Source: Conidiobolus incongruus B7586 (Eukaryota; Entomophthoromycota; Entomophthoromycetes; Entomophthorales; Conidiobolaceae). Taken from it: DNA of 14,948 nucleotides. The stretch is from the NCBI GenBank assembly GCA_000697335.1, contig JNEM01012050.1, positions 1 through 14,948 of the forward strand, written 5' to 3'. The stretch's first letter is position 1, and each line of letters begins with the position of its first letter. The position numbers and the translations under genes were made by a program. Positions 1 through 10,000 of this stretch are shown here, piece after piece. The notes below the pieces were generated by a model. It ran no database searches. It was not told where the DNA came from and saw only the letters and a list, made by a program, of their open reading frames with translations.

Positions 1-524
1 TTTGTAAGTTTTAGTATTAATAGAAAAATTAATATTTAATATATTAATCTTTTATTTTTCTAATCTTTTTAAGTTTATAAAGTATAAAGTCAACTAGATT
101 TTTATATTAAACAAAATTAATATCATTTTAAGCTTCTTAAATCTATTTTTAAAATTAATTTAAATTTTTTGTTAAAAGAAAAGCTTTAATTAATTTTTTT
201 AATTGATCTTAAAAATATTTAATTAGGTTAAAATTAAAAAATCAAAAAAATTATTTTATAATAATTATTTTGTTATTTTTAAGCCATTTAATAATAAAAT
301 TTATAATATCATAAAAGGCATTATCTTAATAAAAAATAATATTTGATTTATTTAACATATATTATTTAATAATTTTTTTTCAATTTATTAATTAAAATAT
401 TTTGATATAATTTAATATTAATTTCTTTTTTAACTTTATAAAGATATTTTACATTTAATGATAATATATATTCTTAAACTATAATTAACCTATTATTATA
501 TTTTTAGAATATAATAATATAATA
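1..524. other. AT-rich gene-free DNA
   Basis: This stretch is almost entirely A and T, with very few CA or TG dinucleotides and stops in every frame. I see no open frame, RNA gene or clear terminal repeat in it. It is probably decayed repeat DNA, but I could not match it to the other repeats in the window. Confidence 0.6.
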
Positions 525-1225
525 GTCATAAAGTCATTCTTTATCTTTTTTGAAATATCTAACTTTTTTATTAAATTTATTAAAATATAGCTTTGTTTTA
601 TTAAATTAAATAATTTTACTTTAGTTAATTTTAATTTAATTTTAATATTAATATTTAAACTCCTATTTAACTTTATAGTAATATTTTTTTAATTAAGGGT
701 GTTTTTTTCTTGAAATATAAGTAATATCTATTTTAACATAAAATATATATAATAATATTAATACTAATTAATATTTTTATATAGTTTTATAATTGTTATT
801 ATATTTTTAAATATTATTCTTAATAACCTCATTAGTTAATTTATTTTTATTATAAAGTTAATTAATATATAAGTGAATTTATTTAAAAAAAGATTTATAT
901 ATTATAATATTAAATATAAAATATTAACTTAATAATTTAATAATATATATAATATAATAAAAAAAGAAGATATATATAAATTTTGCTATTTATACCCTTT
1001 TAACTTATAAACCAATAACTTATAATTCACTTTAGTTAAATTTTAGGTTTTAATATATTAACTAATATTAATAAAATATAATCAAATAATATTAGTAAAT
1101 TATATATTTTAATTTCAATTAATTTGATTAAGAGTTATTCAAAATATTAGTAAATATATAAGTAATTTTAATTTTATAACTTACTTTTGTAATCAAGTAT
1201 ATATATAGTTTGAAAATATTTATTT
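525..1225 (+). repeat. Unidentified repeat X, copy 1
   Basis: This segment is the reverse complement of 12,581-13,449. Good anchors are the stretch around 690-703 (AATTAAGGGTGTTT), which matches 13,268-13,285, and the stretch around 985-1,045 (ATTTATACCCTTTTAAC, then TTAAATTTTAGGTTTT), which matches 12,785-12,845. Copy 1 lacks roughly 140 bp present in the other copy, in the area near 810-850. Both copies have a TA next to the end near 525. No protein could be read. It could be a DNA transposon too decayed to recognise. The repeat relationship is seen directly; the exact ends are approximate. Confidence 0.7.
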
Positions 1226-1510
1226 TCTTATATATTTTATATAAAAATAATTATTCAAAACTTATAATAAATTTAAAAAATCAAAAATTAAAAAATTTAT
1301 CATATTATAATTTTTGCACTAATATTATAATAATTTTTTAAGTTTAATATAATAAGCTTTATAATAATATAAATTTAAATTGGTTATATTTTTTTCACTT
1401 ATTGCTTTAATATTCTTTTTAACTTTAAAATACCTATACCCTTAATTTTTAATTAATTTTAAATTATTTTTTAATAAAATAATAATAAAGTTAATATTAA
1501 ATTATAAAGA
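1226..1510. other. AT-rich gene-free DNA
   Basis: This is very AT-rich sequence between repeat X and the gene island. I see no open frame or RNA gene. A short motif near 1,437-1,455 (ATACCCTTAATTTTT) resembles the inverse of the motif near 690 inside X, which could mark a second terminus, but the match is short. Confidence 0.5.
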
Positions 1511-2066
1511 TTGTGCTAGTTTTTTTTTCTGAGGTATATAGGTGATATTTGAAGTATTGCTTAATTTTATTTGTATTATTTTGGTTAATTAGGAATTTAG
1601 GATGACTTGAATAAAGTAAGTCTTCTATGTCAGATTTTGCAATTTTAAGTTAATTAAACCAGTTTGCAATACCACAATTTGAAAGCCTTTTGCCACTAGT
1701 TGTTACTTGGAGATATTTGTGAATAATTGACAGAATATTTTATATAGAATAATACTTTGATAAATTCTCTTTGTTTAACTTTAGTAAAATTTTGAAATTC
1801 TGTGAATTCCAGCTATTTAGTTTTTTGTTGAAAATCTCTTAGAAAATTATATATATATATATATATATATAGTGAATATAATGAGTTATTAGATCACTTA
1901 CTATCATTTAGAATAATATTAAAATAGATTAAAATGATTATGATTCATAAAATAATATTGAATTAAAGTATAGGAAATTATTGTTTGAATAACTGGATAT
2001 TATTATATTTTCTTTCATGAGTTAATTTGATAATCTTGATCAATTATCAATAGTTTACTAGGATAT
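1511..2066. other. Spacer of higher complexity, no gene called
   Basis: Base composition changes sharply near 1,511, with more G and C and more CA/TG dinucleotides than to the left. The minus strand between about 1,520 and 1,745 is mostly open in one frame with a single interruption, but it has no start codon context and no motif I recognise, so I do not call a gene. A run of alternating A and T lies at 1,848-1,871. The rest is the 3' flank of the first acetyltransferase gene. Confidence 0.5.
1848..1871. repeat. (AT)n microsatellite
   Basis: A run of about 12 TA dinucleotide repeats, downstream of the first acetyltransferase gene. Confidence 0.9.
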
Positions 2067-2072
2067 TTTATT
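2067..2072 (-). terminator. Possible AATAAA polyadenylation signal of the first GNAT gene
   Basis: AATAAA on the minus strand, 25 bp beyond the stop codon of the gene at 2,098-2,719. The paralogue has the same hexamer 14 bp after its stop. In such AT-rich DNA the hexamer also arises by chance, so this rests on position only. Confidence 0.4.
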
Positions 2073-2097
2073 AGAAATATTGAATAAGAAATATTAA

Positions 2098-2719
2098 TCA
2101 GTTGTCTGATAATATCTTCCAATTTTCAGTCTGTTTCCAAAAATCATTCATTGGTTTTATCATTTTAATATGATTAATGTTTTGTCGAATGTGTTGAGAG
2201 TTGGGGATGGTGAAATATCCCAATTTGGAGTAAAAATGTTCAACTTCTGTCATTCCCGATAAATAGAGAGCTCCTATTTGATATTTCTTCTTAGCCTCTT
2301 CTTCAAGTACATTCATGATTTTACTTCCTAGACTCTGTCCTCTGCATTCTTTTAGAACTGATACACGCTCTACTTTGAATAATCCAGGATACTCGGAAGA
2401 TGTAATACGAGCAGTTCCAACAATATCTGTCAATTCTATTTGACCTAAAACTGGGATCTGCTTGTCCAAATTAAAGTTGGCCTCATTAGCACGAACTGCG
2501 ACCACATGAAGAGCTGTTTTATCTTTTCTATATTAATGAAAAACGTTATAATAAAATATAATAGCAATCAAATCTCAATTAATACTCATCTGTTAAAAGA
2601 TTCGGATCAAGATCATTCTCAATAACATAAACTTCATAACGGACACGATATGCACCTTGTCGTAGTAATGGATTAATTGAGTCATCTACAATAACTAAGT
2701 AATAGTGGCTGTTTATCAT
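2098..2719 (-). CDS. GNAT-family N-acetyltransferase, ElaA/YjcF-like (two exons)
   Basis: Exon 1 is 2,586-2,719 and exon 2 is 2,098-2,527, separated by a 58-bp GTATTA...TAG intron (2,528-2,585) that splits a codon after its second base. The spliced protein is 187 residues. It has the GNAT layout: an N-terminal arm with R27 and E34 (as in the R..V(Y/F)..E segment of ElaA/YjcF-like proteins), DE.D..ALHVV at 44-54, the acetyl-CoA-binding segment RGQSLGSKIM at 107-116, and a C-terminal FYSKLGYF (143-150) followed by NHIKMIKP. Family members transfer acetyl groups from acetyl-CoA to small amines or proteins; the substrate here is unknown. There is no signal peptide or membrane segment, so it is probably cytosolic. 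An in-frame ATG at 2,725 exists, but 2,719 matches the start of the paralogue residue for residue. The paralogue at 4,155-4,765 is about 58% identical. Confidence 0.88.
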
Positions 2720-2758
2720 TTTCATTAATGAAATAAAAAATTTTGAAATAATGGGACT

Positions 2759-2766
2759 ATTTTATA
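2759..2766 (-). promoter_or_regulatory. Probable TATA box of the first GNAT gene
   Basis: TATAAAAT on the minus strand, 39 bp before the ATG at 2,719, followed by a CCC triplet. The paralogue has TATAAATA 41 bp before its ATG, also followed by CCC. The shared spacing in two diverged copies makes this more credible than a chance TATA in AT-rich DNA. It implies a very short leader. Confidence 0.45.
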
Positions 2767-3312
2767 TTGTTTATTATTAAACGAATAGTGTACATTCAAC
2801 TGGTTAATAAAAAGCAATTAATTTTAACTAAAAATGGAAATTAGATAAACATCAATATCAAATCAAGTATCTATAATTTAATTCCAAATACCGTAATTTA
2901 TATTAAATAAAAAACATTATTATTATACCATTATTCCAATCGATTTAAAAATGTATAACAATATAAATATTAATTCTGTTTAAACCTATTTTATAAGAAT
3001 ATTATTATTATTATTATTGTTATATTTTGATTTTCTAGATTAGTTTCATCACTCAAAAAAACTTCAACAATTGAAAATGTTAATGTATTTATTTAAAATG
3101 TATAACAATATCCCTGGTTTATCAAAAAATTGATAGATAAAAATTCATTTAAGATATGAAATATATATCTAAGTATTAAATCACAAACAATTACTTATGA
3201 AGAAATAAATATAATTTATCATTATAATTCAATTTAATCAAAGTAGATAATATTATTTGAAAATAAAAATGATGGTTTAAATTGTAAAAAATGAGGTTCA
3301 AATAAAGAAGAA
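2767..3312. other. Intergenic spacer
   Basis: AT-rich spacer between the first GNAT promoter and the tRNA-like sequence. It has a short ATT trinucleotide run near 3,000-3,018 and nothing else that I can support. Open frames here are short and lack recognisable motifs. Confidence 0.6.
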
Positions 3313-3384
3313 TGAAGGGTGAGAGACTCGAACTCCAAGCCTTCTGCTCTAAAGGCGGACCCACTACCTTTGCTCCAACATGTC
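3313..3384 (-). tRNA. tRNA-like sequence (degenerate tRNA or tRNA-derived element)
   Basis: On the minus strand this 72-bp stretch holds a good RNA polymerase III B box, GAGTTCGAGTC, with the TTCGA T-loop, and an A-box-like TGGAGCAAAGG about 42 bp upstream, which is the right spacing for a tRNA. It is clearly richer in G and C than its surroundings. A TTTTTT run that could end Pol III transcription lies about 30 bp downstream. The T arm pairs at four of five positions and a tRNA-sized anticodon arm can be drawn, but the acceptor and D stems pair poorly, so no anticodon can be assigned. It may be a decayed tRNA gene, a tRNA with an unusual fold, or the head of a SINE. Protein frames across it are shadows. 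Confidence 0.4.
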
Positions 3385-4134
3385 TGAAATATATAGAGTA
3401 TATAAATACTATATTGAATGTGAGAGATAATTTTAAACAAATTCAATTTTTATATCCACAAATTTTTAATTACACTAAATTATCCTTCTATTTTTTCCAT
3501 TTAAATATAACCTTATCAACTTCATTTTAAATTTTTTTCTCATTTAACAATTTTTCTTATTTTAATATATTCTTACATATCTATCTCAAATTTCACTAAT
3601 ATCTAAGTTTTATATAAATATGATCATTTATTCTTGTCCTATTTTAAAATCAATATTTAAAAAATTTTCTACAATTAATAAATTATAAATTATATGTAAT
3701 AAAATAATATATGAAATTATGATTGTGAAATGATTTTTGGATTTAAACTTTATTGAGTCTAGTTATTAAAATATTCTAAAATACACATTGATTTTATATA
3801 TTATAATTGCTTCACATTTTAAATTGACAAATATATATATATAATAATTTGTATTTTTGAAATAATATTAGAATTTGCCAAATATAAAAATTCATAAGTT
3901 AAAATCAGTCATTGTAATGAATATATATTTACTTATTGATTTAAAATGATCTCATTATTTCAACAAATTAAACAATACAAGTGATATAAGTGATAGCTTT
4001 TGATTCACATTTAAAATATAGTATTGATATACAAATCAGGGGTCTGAATTCTTAATTATATTTTATCAATTTTCTACTAATATAGCATAATTTGTATCTT
4101 ATTCCAAAGAATTAACAATATAATGACACTGAAA
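3385..4134. other. Intergenic spacer
   Basis: AT-rich spacer with a pyrimidine-rich plus strand at about 3,450-3,600. I see no gene, RNA or repeat in it beyond short AT runs (for example near 3,832-3,843). Confidence 0.6.
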
Positions 4135-4140
4135 TTTATT
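4135..4140 (-). terminator. Possible AATAAA polyadenylation signal of the second GNAT gene
   Basis: AATAAA on the minus strand 14 bp after the TAA stop of the gene at 4,155-4,765, in a position comparable to that of the paralogue. Chance occurrence is possible in AT-rich sequence. Confidence 0.4.
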
Positions 4141-4154
4141 AAAATATTTAAAAA

Positions 4155-4765
4155 TTAAAATTTTTTCCAATTTTCGGTTTGTTTCCAATGGCTCTTCATT
4201 GGTTTGATCATTTTGATCGAATTAACACCCAGAAGAACATGCTCAGAGTTAGGAATAGTGAAATATCCTAATTTCAAGTAGAATTTTTCTACTTCAGCCA
4301 TTGCAGTCATATAAAAAGCGCCTACATCGTATCTCTTTTTGGCTTCTTCTTCAAGTCCAACCATGATTTGACTTCCTAGTTTATGCCTTCTATACTCCTT
4401 TGCAACTGCGACACGTTCTACCTTGTAGACTCCAGGATGCTCAGATGGGACTAAGCGAGCAGTTGCAATAACATCCTCAAATTGGACTTGATCAAGAATG
4501 GGAGTTTGCTTATCCCAATTGAAATTGGCATCATTAGCTTTAACACAAACTACATGGAGGGCAGTATCATCGAGTCTAAATCAAATAAAAATTTATGAAT
4601 ACAACTAAAATAAAAATTATAATATATTTACGCATCTCTCTCCCAATCGAGATTCAGATTCCTTTCAATAGTATAAGTTTGGTGACGAATGTGATACGCA
4701 CCCAATCTTAACACTGGATTGATGGAGTCATCGACAGTGGTGATATAAAATTGTTCTTTGGTCAT
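4155..4765 (-). CDS. GNAT-family N-acetyltransferase, ElaA/YjcF-like (two exons)
   Basis: Exon 1 is 4,632-4,765 and exon 2 is 4,155-4,575, joined across a 56-bp GTAAAT...TAG intron (4,576-4,631). The protein is 184 residues. It aligns without gaps to the 187-residue paralogue at about 106 of 184 positions by eye. Exon 1 is 134 bp in both, and the intron sits at the same codon and phase. Shared blocks are VDDSINP (11-17), TALHVV (49-54), YKVERV (95-100), the acetyl-CoA segment RRHKLGSQIM (107-116), FYLKLGYFTIPNS (143-155) and the tail WKQTENWK. The role should be acetyl transfer from acetyl-CoA to an unknown acceptor. No targeting signal is seen. The first in-frame ATG of exon 2 lies at 4,364, so without splicing only a 69-residue fragment is called. 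The start at 4,765 is the only ATG that fits the paralogue. Confidence 0.88.
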
Positions 4766-4806
4766 TGTTTTATAATATTATATTAAATTATCTTTGGTCA
4801 AGGGTT

Positions 4807-4814
4807 TATTTATA
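4807..4814 (-). promoter_or_regulatory. Probable TATA box of the second GNAT gene
   Basis: TATAAATA on the minus strand 41 bp before the ATG at 4,765, followed a few bases later by CCC. Position and downstream bases resemble the TATA box of the paralogue. Confidence 0.5.
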
Positions 4815-5729
4815 CTCCAAAAATTTAAATTTTTAAATTCAGTTCTATCAGATTTAAGATAATATGTCGACTTGCATTTAGATAATAATTGAAACATTAA
4901 TCTCCACTCAACTACAAATTAATTAAAATAATTTTGAAATATTAAATTATTTAGATGATAATTTTTAAAAATAATTTAATAAATTTATATTTTTGACATA
5001 ATAAATGAAATTTGGTATTAATATATATATATATATATATAATTTCATTTTACATTTTAGAAGAAAATCAAAAATTAAAAATTATTATATATTTCAAAAT
5101 TTAGATAACTTCCAAATTATTTTGCAAATAAATTTATCAACTGATTAATTATCAAATTTAAGAATATTCTTGAAAATAATTAATTCTTTTATTAAATGAC
5201 TAATATGAAATTAAAAAATATCTTCTAGATTTAATATTTTATAAAAATCCTTGTGATATATTAATTAAATAATAAATACTTGAAAATATAAGAAACTTCT
5301 GGAATGCTTTATATTGGTCATCCCTTGGATATATTTGGTAAACTTGGACAAAATTAACATATCACTATGAGTCATAGTATAAAGGGTTGATGTTTTCATT
5401 GAACGAATATTCTAGAAAACTATACTAGCAAAACTCAATATTGAAGATGTCTTTACAAATGAATATAAGTTAATTTTAAAATTATAATATTATGTTAATG
5501 ATAAAGGATGATTAGAAAAATATTAAATCAAATTTAACAAAAACTATAGCTATAGAGTTAAATATTATATGATTTAAAGGATTGATTATTATTAAAAAAT
5601 ATTAAGCATATAATAAATACTAACAAATTTTAATAATATAATTTTATAGTTTAATTTAGAATATGAATAATATAGTTGATTTATTTTAACTTAATTATAT
5701 TTATAACTTTATTCAATATAATATTATTT
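4815..5729. other. Upstream spacer of the gene island
   Basis: Mostly AT-rich. A run of alternating A and T lies at 5,021-5,040. A patch at about 5,284-5,455 is clearly richer in G and C and holds a 44-codon minus-strand frame (5,265-5,399) with no recognisable motif. I do not call a gene there. From about 5,460 onward the sequence returns to the extreme AT content of the repeat region. Confidence 0.5.
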
Positions 5730-5731
5730 TA

Positions 5732-6615
5732 TTACTTTGTATTTTAAATAATGGGAATTTTTTGCAATTAAAAATAAATAAATAATTTGATATATAATAT
5801 ATAAAAATAAATAAATAATATAAATTTAATAGTTTCTTTTATTATTAATAACTTTTTGTTATATTTTTATTAAACTCTTAATATTTAAAAAATAATTTTT
5901 TTTATTAAAAAGTAAAATTTTATAATTTATAAACTAATTAAATTTTTTTTCTTATAAGCTAGTTTTTAAATTATCTAAAACAATTATAATTATATAAGTT
6001 ATAGTTTAAAGAATATATTAGATATAGTAGTTTTGTCTAGTTATTTTTAATTAGCAAATTTTTTATAGCTTTAAATTTATATATTTTATAATTATTATAT
6101 AAAATAATAAATTTTCTTTAATTATATTAAAAACATTAATTAAAAATACTCTATTTAAAAAAATAATATAAAGCTTATTATTAATTGATTTTCCTTCAAA
6201 AATTAAATAAGAATAGTATATATATTATAATTTATTTTAATAATTAATATTTATTTAAATAGATTTATAAAAGGGGTTAATTTAACTTAATTTAATATTT
6301 TAATTTATATTCTAATAAAAGATTATTTATAAAAATTTAAAGTTTATTAATTTTAATTATTTATTAAAAACTTAAGTTTTTAATAATATTTTAGTAAGTT
6401 TTATTTGAAAATAATTAATTTAACTTTTTTTAAGCTTTAGTTAAATTATAAGGTATTTATTTTATATTTTTGTTTATTAATTTGAGTTTAAACTTTGATA
6501 TATATAAAATACTTATAAAACTAATATTAAAATATTTAGATAATTCTTTAATTAAAATAAAAAGATATTTTTCAATATATTTTTTCATTTTATTAATAAT
6601 TAAAAAAATAATAAT
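5732..6615 (-). mobile_element. mariner transposon copy 1, right part (older, interrupted)
   Basis: This is a second copy of the mariner at 13,452-14,758, in reverse orientation. Its outer end (TTACTTTGTATTTT, then AATAATGGGAATTTTTTGCA) matches the reverse complement of 14,705-14,758 almost base for base and is preceded by TA at 5,730-5,731, the usual mariner target. Homology to the transposase 3' half then runs on to 6,615, where an LTR retrotransposon interrupts it. The remainder resumes at 12,332. Copy 1 is more decayed than copy 2 and encodes nothing intact. Confidence 0.82.
6611..6615. repeat. 5-bp target-site duplication, left
   Basis: ATAAT sits directly before the left LTR and is repeated directly after the right LTR at 12,327-12,331. 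The flanking mariner sequence is continuous when the LTR element and one copy of this repeat are set aside, which supports the junction. Confidence 0.8.
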
Positions 6616-7015
6616 TGTTAAGAGACTAGTTCTTTAAATTCTTATATATACTTTTATATAATTCAATTAACTATAAATTATATAATTAATTTATACTTAT
6701 ATAATTAAATTAATTGTATAAATAGTATTAAATTATCTAATAAACTAGGTTTTTCTTTTTTCCTCTTAATTCTTACTATTTTTTACTTTTATACTATTTC
6801 TAAAATTGAGACTATATTCTATTAATATTGTAGGATATTAGCACTACCTAATATAAATCTTAATATATCAATGATTCATCCTAGTTCAAAACTTAATTAA
6901 ATTTTATTTACACTTACACACTACAGTTATATTATATTATTATATTCTACACCACACTACTTTTATATTAAGTTTTCCTCTATACTATATTAGTTTAACT
7001 ACTATTATACTTATA
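6616..7015 (+). repeat. Left LTR of the Ty3/gypsy element
   Basis: 400 bp, matched along its full length and without gaps by 11,927-12,326. The two differ at about 31 positions by eye, of which all but one are transitions. Confidence 0.85.
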
Positions 7016-10000
7016 TAGTAATAGCAAAAAAACTACTTAAAACCTATTAGAAATTAATAACTACTTGTATCTAACCTATTTATTACTATTTTAAATTTTA
7101 TCTATAATTTATTTTATTTAAATTTAATATTATATACTATAATACTACTAAAAAAAAGATACCCTTATATTATTTTAATAATGATAATAGCTTAATTACT
7201 AAGTAAATTTAAAACTTTAGTCTTTAAAAACTTATTACCCTTTAAGAAGCTTATATTAAACAACTTTTGATTGAAAAAAACATGTTTCAAAAAGCTTAAA
7301 TCTAACAAACCAGCTACTTTATTATAATTAATACATTAAACTACCTCTTTAGTATTTTTAAAAACAAATTAACTATTTATGATAGCTTAAAAAACCTTTA
7401 TAAACTTGAAAACTACTTTAAAAACATGAAGAATTACCTTGATTTGATTCTTAATGAAGATTTAAAAAATATCTTTAAATTAGCTACTTTTTTTTAGAAA
7501 AATCTATTTATACTTGGTAGTTAATTTATTACAAGTTTAATCCTAAAGAATCTTCAAGAGGATAACTTATTACAAAGATATAATCTTTTAAATAATTAGA
7601 AAAAGCCCTTAAAGAAAGGTATTACCTAAAAGATTAAGTTTAATATACAAGAGAAAAGCTTTCCTAACTTAAATAAAAAACTTCTACAAAATAATTGAGA
7701 AATTTAATGAGATATGTTTAAACATACTAAATATCACTGAAGAAAAATAAATCCACAAACTATTATAATACCTTAACCTTTAAATAAAGCTTTAGTTAGT
7801 TAGTAGAGAATACTTTAATAATATATTTTTTTTAATATTTGTAATATAATAATAGTAATTAATAATATTTTTTACTTTATAACTAAATTTTCCTACCTTA
7901 AAAATTAATCTTTTAAAACTTATTCTAGCTTATTTAAATCTTAAATGATAAATGTTTCTACTTTAAAACTCTATAAGAAAACACTTGGTGAAGAAGTTAA
8001 AACCTATCTAAAAATAAATAAAGGTTGCTACTATTGCTAAAAAACTCAAGTTAACTATAGAGTTAACAAATGTCCTTTTAAGAAACAACACTAATTTAAT
8101 TCTCAACAATTCTAATTTGCTAACCATAAATTAAACTTGAATAATATTAATATAACTTTAGAATCACCTCTTTTATAATTAATTAACAGATTCTAATCTA
8201 ATCTACAAAAGTTCTAATAAACTAATGATTCCACAAATTAAACTATGTATACTAAAGAAATCTAACTAATTAAACTATTAGAAACTAGAAATATTCTAGT
8301 AATTAATTTACCTTGTGATTTTTTACCTTTAACTATCACTTTATTGTTTGTATTAACTAGTTCTTTTATAAATACACTTGTTAGTGTTTTAATTGACTCT
8401 AGTTGTTTTAGTTGTATTATCTCTTCTTTTATTGTTTTAAAACTATCTTTACCTACCTAAAAAAAAAACTTAATAATTAAATATACTAATAACTTAATAG
8501 AATAAACATCTAACACTATATCTAAATATTTATTATTACCCTTTAACTACTCCCAATATATTAAATTCCTAGTTAGCAACATTAGTTATAATTTTATACT
8601 AGGTTAAAATTAGTTTGAATATCACAGTTTTATATCTATGAATATTACTCTAAAAAGTTATAAATCTATTTTTTTTCACTTTCTAAAAGAAATTAATAGA
8701 ATTAATCTTAAAAAATCTACATTACCCTACTATAAAATTATTAAATACTTTACCTAACATTAACTCTACAATTGTAGCAAATAATTCTATTATTATAAGT
8801 AAAAATCAATATAAAAAGCTAATCAAAAATTTAAATAATTTATAGAGATATATATTTGTTTATTATTCATCTATTAACACTTTATCTGTTAATTTTAATG
8901 AAGTTATATCTAATAACCACTTCCTATATAATATAGTAAGTTAATTTGCTAATATTTTTAAACTTATGAATAAATTACCACCTAAATATAATATTAAACA
9001 CAAAATTAAATTACTCTTTGGTATACAACTATATTTAAAGTTTACTTACTATTTATCTCTTAAACAATACTAAATTTAAAAGAAGAAATCTAAAAACTAC
9101 TTGAAAATAAATATATTAAACCTTCTTCCTTATTATAAAAATCTTTAATCTTCTTTATAAAAAAAGCTGATGGTAGTTAAAAATTATACATTGATAACTA
9201 TGTTTTAAACTTTAAAACTATCAAGGATAAAACTTTATTACTAAACCTATATGATATTAGGGATAAATTACTTAAATCAACTATATTTACCAAACTAGAT
9301 GTTAAGAATAGATATTACAATATTAGAGTTGAAGAAAATTTTATCCCTTTAACTATTTTCAATACTCTTTTAAGCTACTATAAATTTACTATTATAAACT
9401 TTAAATTGTGTAATACCTCTACAACTTTTACTTGATTCATCAATTCTCTTTTCAACTTTATTTTTAATAACTTTGTTATTACTTACTTTAATAATATCTT
9501 GATCCATTTAAAAACTAAAGAAGAATATATTTAACATGTTAATTAAGTCTTATAAATTATTCAAGAATATAAATTACCTTTGAAACTATCAAAATATATC
9601 TTTAATACCTCTTCTATCTTTTTCTATAGTTATATTGTTTCCTTTTAAGGAATTAATATTGATCTAATTAAACTTAATAGTGTTAAAGCTTTTATTATAC
9701 TTATAAACAAAAATCAACTTATATTTATACTTAAATTATTAAATTACTTTAAAAATTTCATTGATTCTTTTATTGAACTTATTACTCCTCTTACTAATCT
9801 CTTAAAGAAAGACTCTTTTTTTAAATAAACCCCACTATACACTTTCTACATAAATACTTTAATTTTCTATATTACCAATACTTTTGCTTTATTTATCTTT
9901 AATCTAAAATTACTTACTATTATTTTTACTGACTCTAGTTTTTTTATAATTAGTAGATAATTAACCTAGTTTGAATTTAATTTATATTTTACCTTATAAC

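Noticed and set aside
1-1510. A mitochondrial or plasmid origin for the very AT-rich sequence
   Set aside because: Spliced nuclear-type genes, TA-flanked mariners and an LTR retrotransposon in the same contig point to nuclear DNA. No mitochondrial gene is seen.
2098-2505. A single-exon 135-residue GNAT starting with GTG
   Set aside because: The frame continues upstream through a splice site to an ATG exon that is conserved in the paralogue, so the short form is a gene-calling artefact.
3234-3446. Minus-strand open frame of 70 codons
   Set aside because: It runs across the tRNA-like sequence and AT-rich spacer. Its most protein-like part is only the translated tRNA arms.
3312-3530. Plus-strand open frame of 72 codons
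   Set aside because: It overlaps the antisense side of the same tRNA-like sequence and has no motif or coding pattern.
4155-4364. A 69-residue C-terminal GNAT fragment as a truncated gene
   Set aside because: The same frame is open upstream to the intron acceptor at 4,575, and exon 1 is intact. The gene is whole.
5265-5399. A 44-codon minus-strand open frame
   Set aside because: It is short, has no recognisable motif, and no conserved or regulatory context supports it.
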